From an uncultured Sphingomonas sp. (GTDB lineage: Bacteria; Pseudomonadota; Alphaproteobacteria; Sphingomonadales; Sphingomonadaceae): a stretch of 6,699 nt of DNA. Position numbers and translations under genes: made by a program. Location: assembly GCA_934555855.1 (NCBI GenBank), contig CAKTFL010000126.1:1-6699 (forward strand), read 5' to 3'. The notes beneath the pieces are model-generated. The model was given only the letters and a program-made list of their open reading frames with translations, did not search any database and was not told the origin of the DNA. Below, in pieces: positions 5,960-6,699 of this stretch. The number at the start of each line of letters is the position of its first letter. Position 1 is the first letter of the stretch.

Positions 5960-5984
5960 TTCCGCACTCCATTCCGCACTTCCA
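5960..5984 (+). repeat. Tandem direct repeat, two copies of about 12 bp
   Basis: TTCCGCACTCCA (5960-5971) is followed immediately by TTCCGCACTTCCA (5972-5984), the same unit with one inserted T. It lies between tRNA-Gln and the unrecognised gene at 6031, directly after the DnaA-box-like sequence. It could be a binding site for a regulator of the downstream gene or a remnant of slippage; nothing decides between them. Confidence 0.5.
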
Positions 5985-6019
5985 AAGCTGTCGAATCGTC
6001 ACCTTCCCGCCTGGCTCGC

Positions 6020-6024
6020 GGAGG
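6020..6024 (+). promoter_or_regulatory. Ribosome binding site of the partial gene at 6031
   Basis: GGAGG sits 6 nt before ATG 6031, an ideal Shine-Dalgarno sequence and spacing. It fixes the start of the downstream open frame and is the best evidence that this frame is a real gene. The match is better than for most other genes in this window. Confidence 0.75.
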
Positions 6025-6030
6025 CGGCGC

Positions 6031-6699
6031 ATGGCTGAGGGGCGCATCCGCTATGCCGATGGACAAATGGACGATGTGGCGCATGTGCTCTGCGCGACGC
6101 ATCCGCATGCCGCTCAGTATCTGGAGCAAGCGCCAATCCTGGCGCTCGCCGCTTGCCGGAAGTACGGCTCCCACGTCTCATTCGGCGAGCGCGACCTGTT
6201 CGCTGGCCAGGTCGCCGGGACGCCGAAGCTGCGTGACCTGCTGGCGAGCTATGCGCTGCCGCTCTGTGCCCGGAAGATCGGGACGGGGGCGGTGCGGCCA
6301 GCCTACCAAGCGACGGTAGTCGCGCTGAGCTTCCTCGATGCCTCGACGCTGTCGCAGTGCATCCCGTCCGATAGCCAAGGCGTGTGGCTCAATGGTGTGC
6401 GAGGGTGGCTGGCCCGAGCACCGAAGCCGCTGCGCGCGCCGGGCGGTGTCGCCTGGATCGCTCGCCGCCTCGCGGAAGACCTCAGTCGGTTCGAGCAGGT
6501 CGACCCGCTGCTCGACTACCTCGATCGCGGAAAGGGCGAGCTGAACGAGCGCTGGTCATGGACTCGCGCGCTGGAGGAGGTGGAGGTGGTGGCCGTGCAT
6601 GGCTTCCCGCTCGACTGGAACCTGTGGCCGATCCACGCCTGGCCCGACAAGATCGCGGAGATCGAGGCGGTCGTGCCGGACAAGGAGATCTGGGCCACG
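6031..6699 (+). CDS. Hypothetical protein, N-terminal 223 residues (3' end outside window)
   Basis: An ATG at 6031 with an ideal GGAGG RBS opens a frame that stays open for 669 nt to the right edge, giving 223 residues with no stop; the other five frames over this stretch are broken or show only short pieces. I do not recognise the family. Visible traits: no signal peptide or clear membrane helix, many Leu and Ala (helical, for example APILALAACRKYG at 34-46 and VAWIARRLAEDLSRFEQVDP at 140-159), and many Trp (119, 126, 142, 175, 177, 196, 199, 204 and 221), concentrated towards the C-terminal side. A Trp-rich patch WNLWPIHAWPD lies at 196-206. Three cysteines (21, 42, 79) and a fourth at 110 are spread out and do not form a metal motif. 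It is 97 bp from tRNA-Gln. A distant relation to the PcfJ family crossed my mind but is not supported by any decisive motif. Somewhat frequent CAA, CCA, CGA and GTA codons may hint at foreign origin. Confidence 0.75.
   Translation, partial: MAEGRIRYADGQMDDVAHVLCATHPHAAQYLEQAPILALAACRKYGSHVSFGERDLFAGQVAGTPKLRDLLASYALPLCARKIGTGAVRPAYQATVVALSFLDASTLSQCIPSDSQGVWLNGVRGWLARAPKPLRAPGGVAWIARRLAEDLSRFEQVDPLLDYLDRGKGELNERWSWTRALEEVEVVAVHGFPLDWNLWPIHAWPDKIAEIEAVVPDKEIWAT

Noticed and set aside
5859..6699. Integrated island at the tRNA-Gln 3' end
   Set aside because: No integrase, no repeat of the tRNA 3' end and no other mobile gene is visible inside the window. It remains open beyond the right edge, so it is mentioned only as a check.
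1..6699. CRISPR arrays, insertion sequences, toxin-antitoxin pairs or defence genes
   Set aside because: I found no regularly spaced repeats, terminal inverted repeats with a transposase, or proteins of these families on either strand.

Overview
The window looks like ordinary chromosome from a high-GC alphaproteobacterium, most likely a sphingomonad (Sphingomonas or a relative). This rests on strong G/C third-position bias, the dxs-tlyA pair, the run tspO, ubiK-like, ybjN-like, proC, and the protein styles. The genus cannot be proven from the sequence alone.

Layout from left to right. The 3' part of dxs (1-deoxy-D-xylulose-5-phosphate synthase, isoprenoid precursors) enters from the left edge and is followed after 14 bp by tlyA (rRNA 2'-O-methyltransferase with an intact K-D-K-E catalytic set). 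A 77-bp spacer with an inverted repeat and a G8 tract leads to tspO (five-helix tryptophan-rich sensory protein). After 27 bp comes a small UbiK/BMFP-family gene (ubiquinone biosynthesis accessory factor). A GC-rich hairpin then separates it from a YbjN-domain gene, which sits 9 bp before proC (pyrroline-5-carboxylate reductase, last step of proline synthesis). All of these are on the + strand.

proC runs tail-to-tail into a minus-strand MarR-family regulator, and the two coding regions overlap by 25 bp. The regulator is divergent from ilvE (branched-chain amino acid aminotransferase). The short region between them carries a 12-bp direct repeat and a possible promoter, so autoregulation or control of ilvE is a reasonable guess. 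After ilvE comes tRNA-Gln(TTG) with encoded CCA. The right end holds a short intergenic region with a DnaA-box-like 9-mer and a tandem 12-bp repeat, then an unrecognised + strand gene with a strong ribosome binding site that runs off the window.

Most of the window is housekeeping: isoprenoid and quinone supply (dxs, ubiK-like), ribosome modification (tlyA), proline and branched-chain amino acid metabolism (proC, ilvE), and a tRNA. I see no transposase, integrase, CRISPR array or defence system. The least explained parts are the partial gene at the right end, the marR/ilvE control region, and the structured leader with a G8 tract before tspO.
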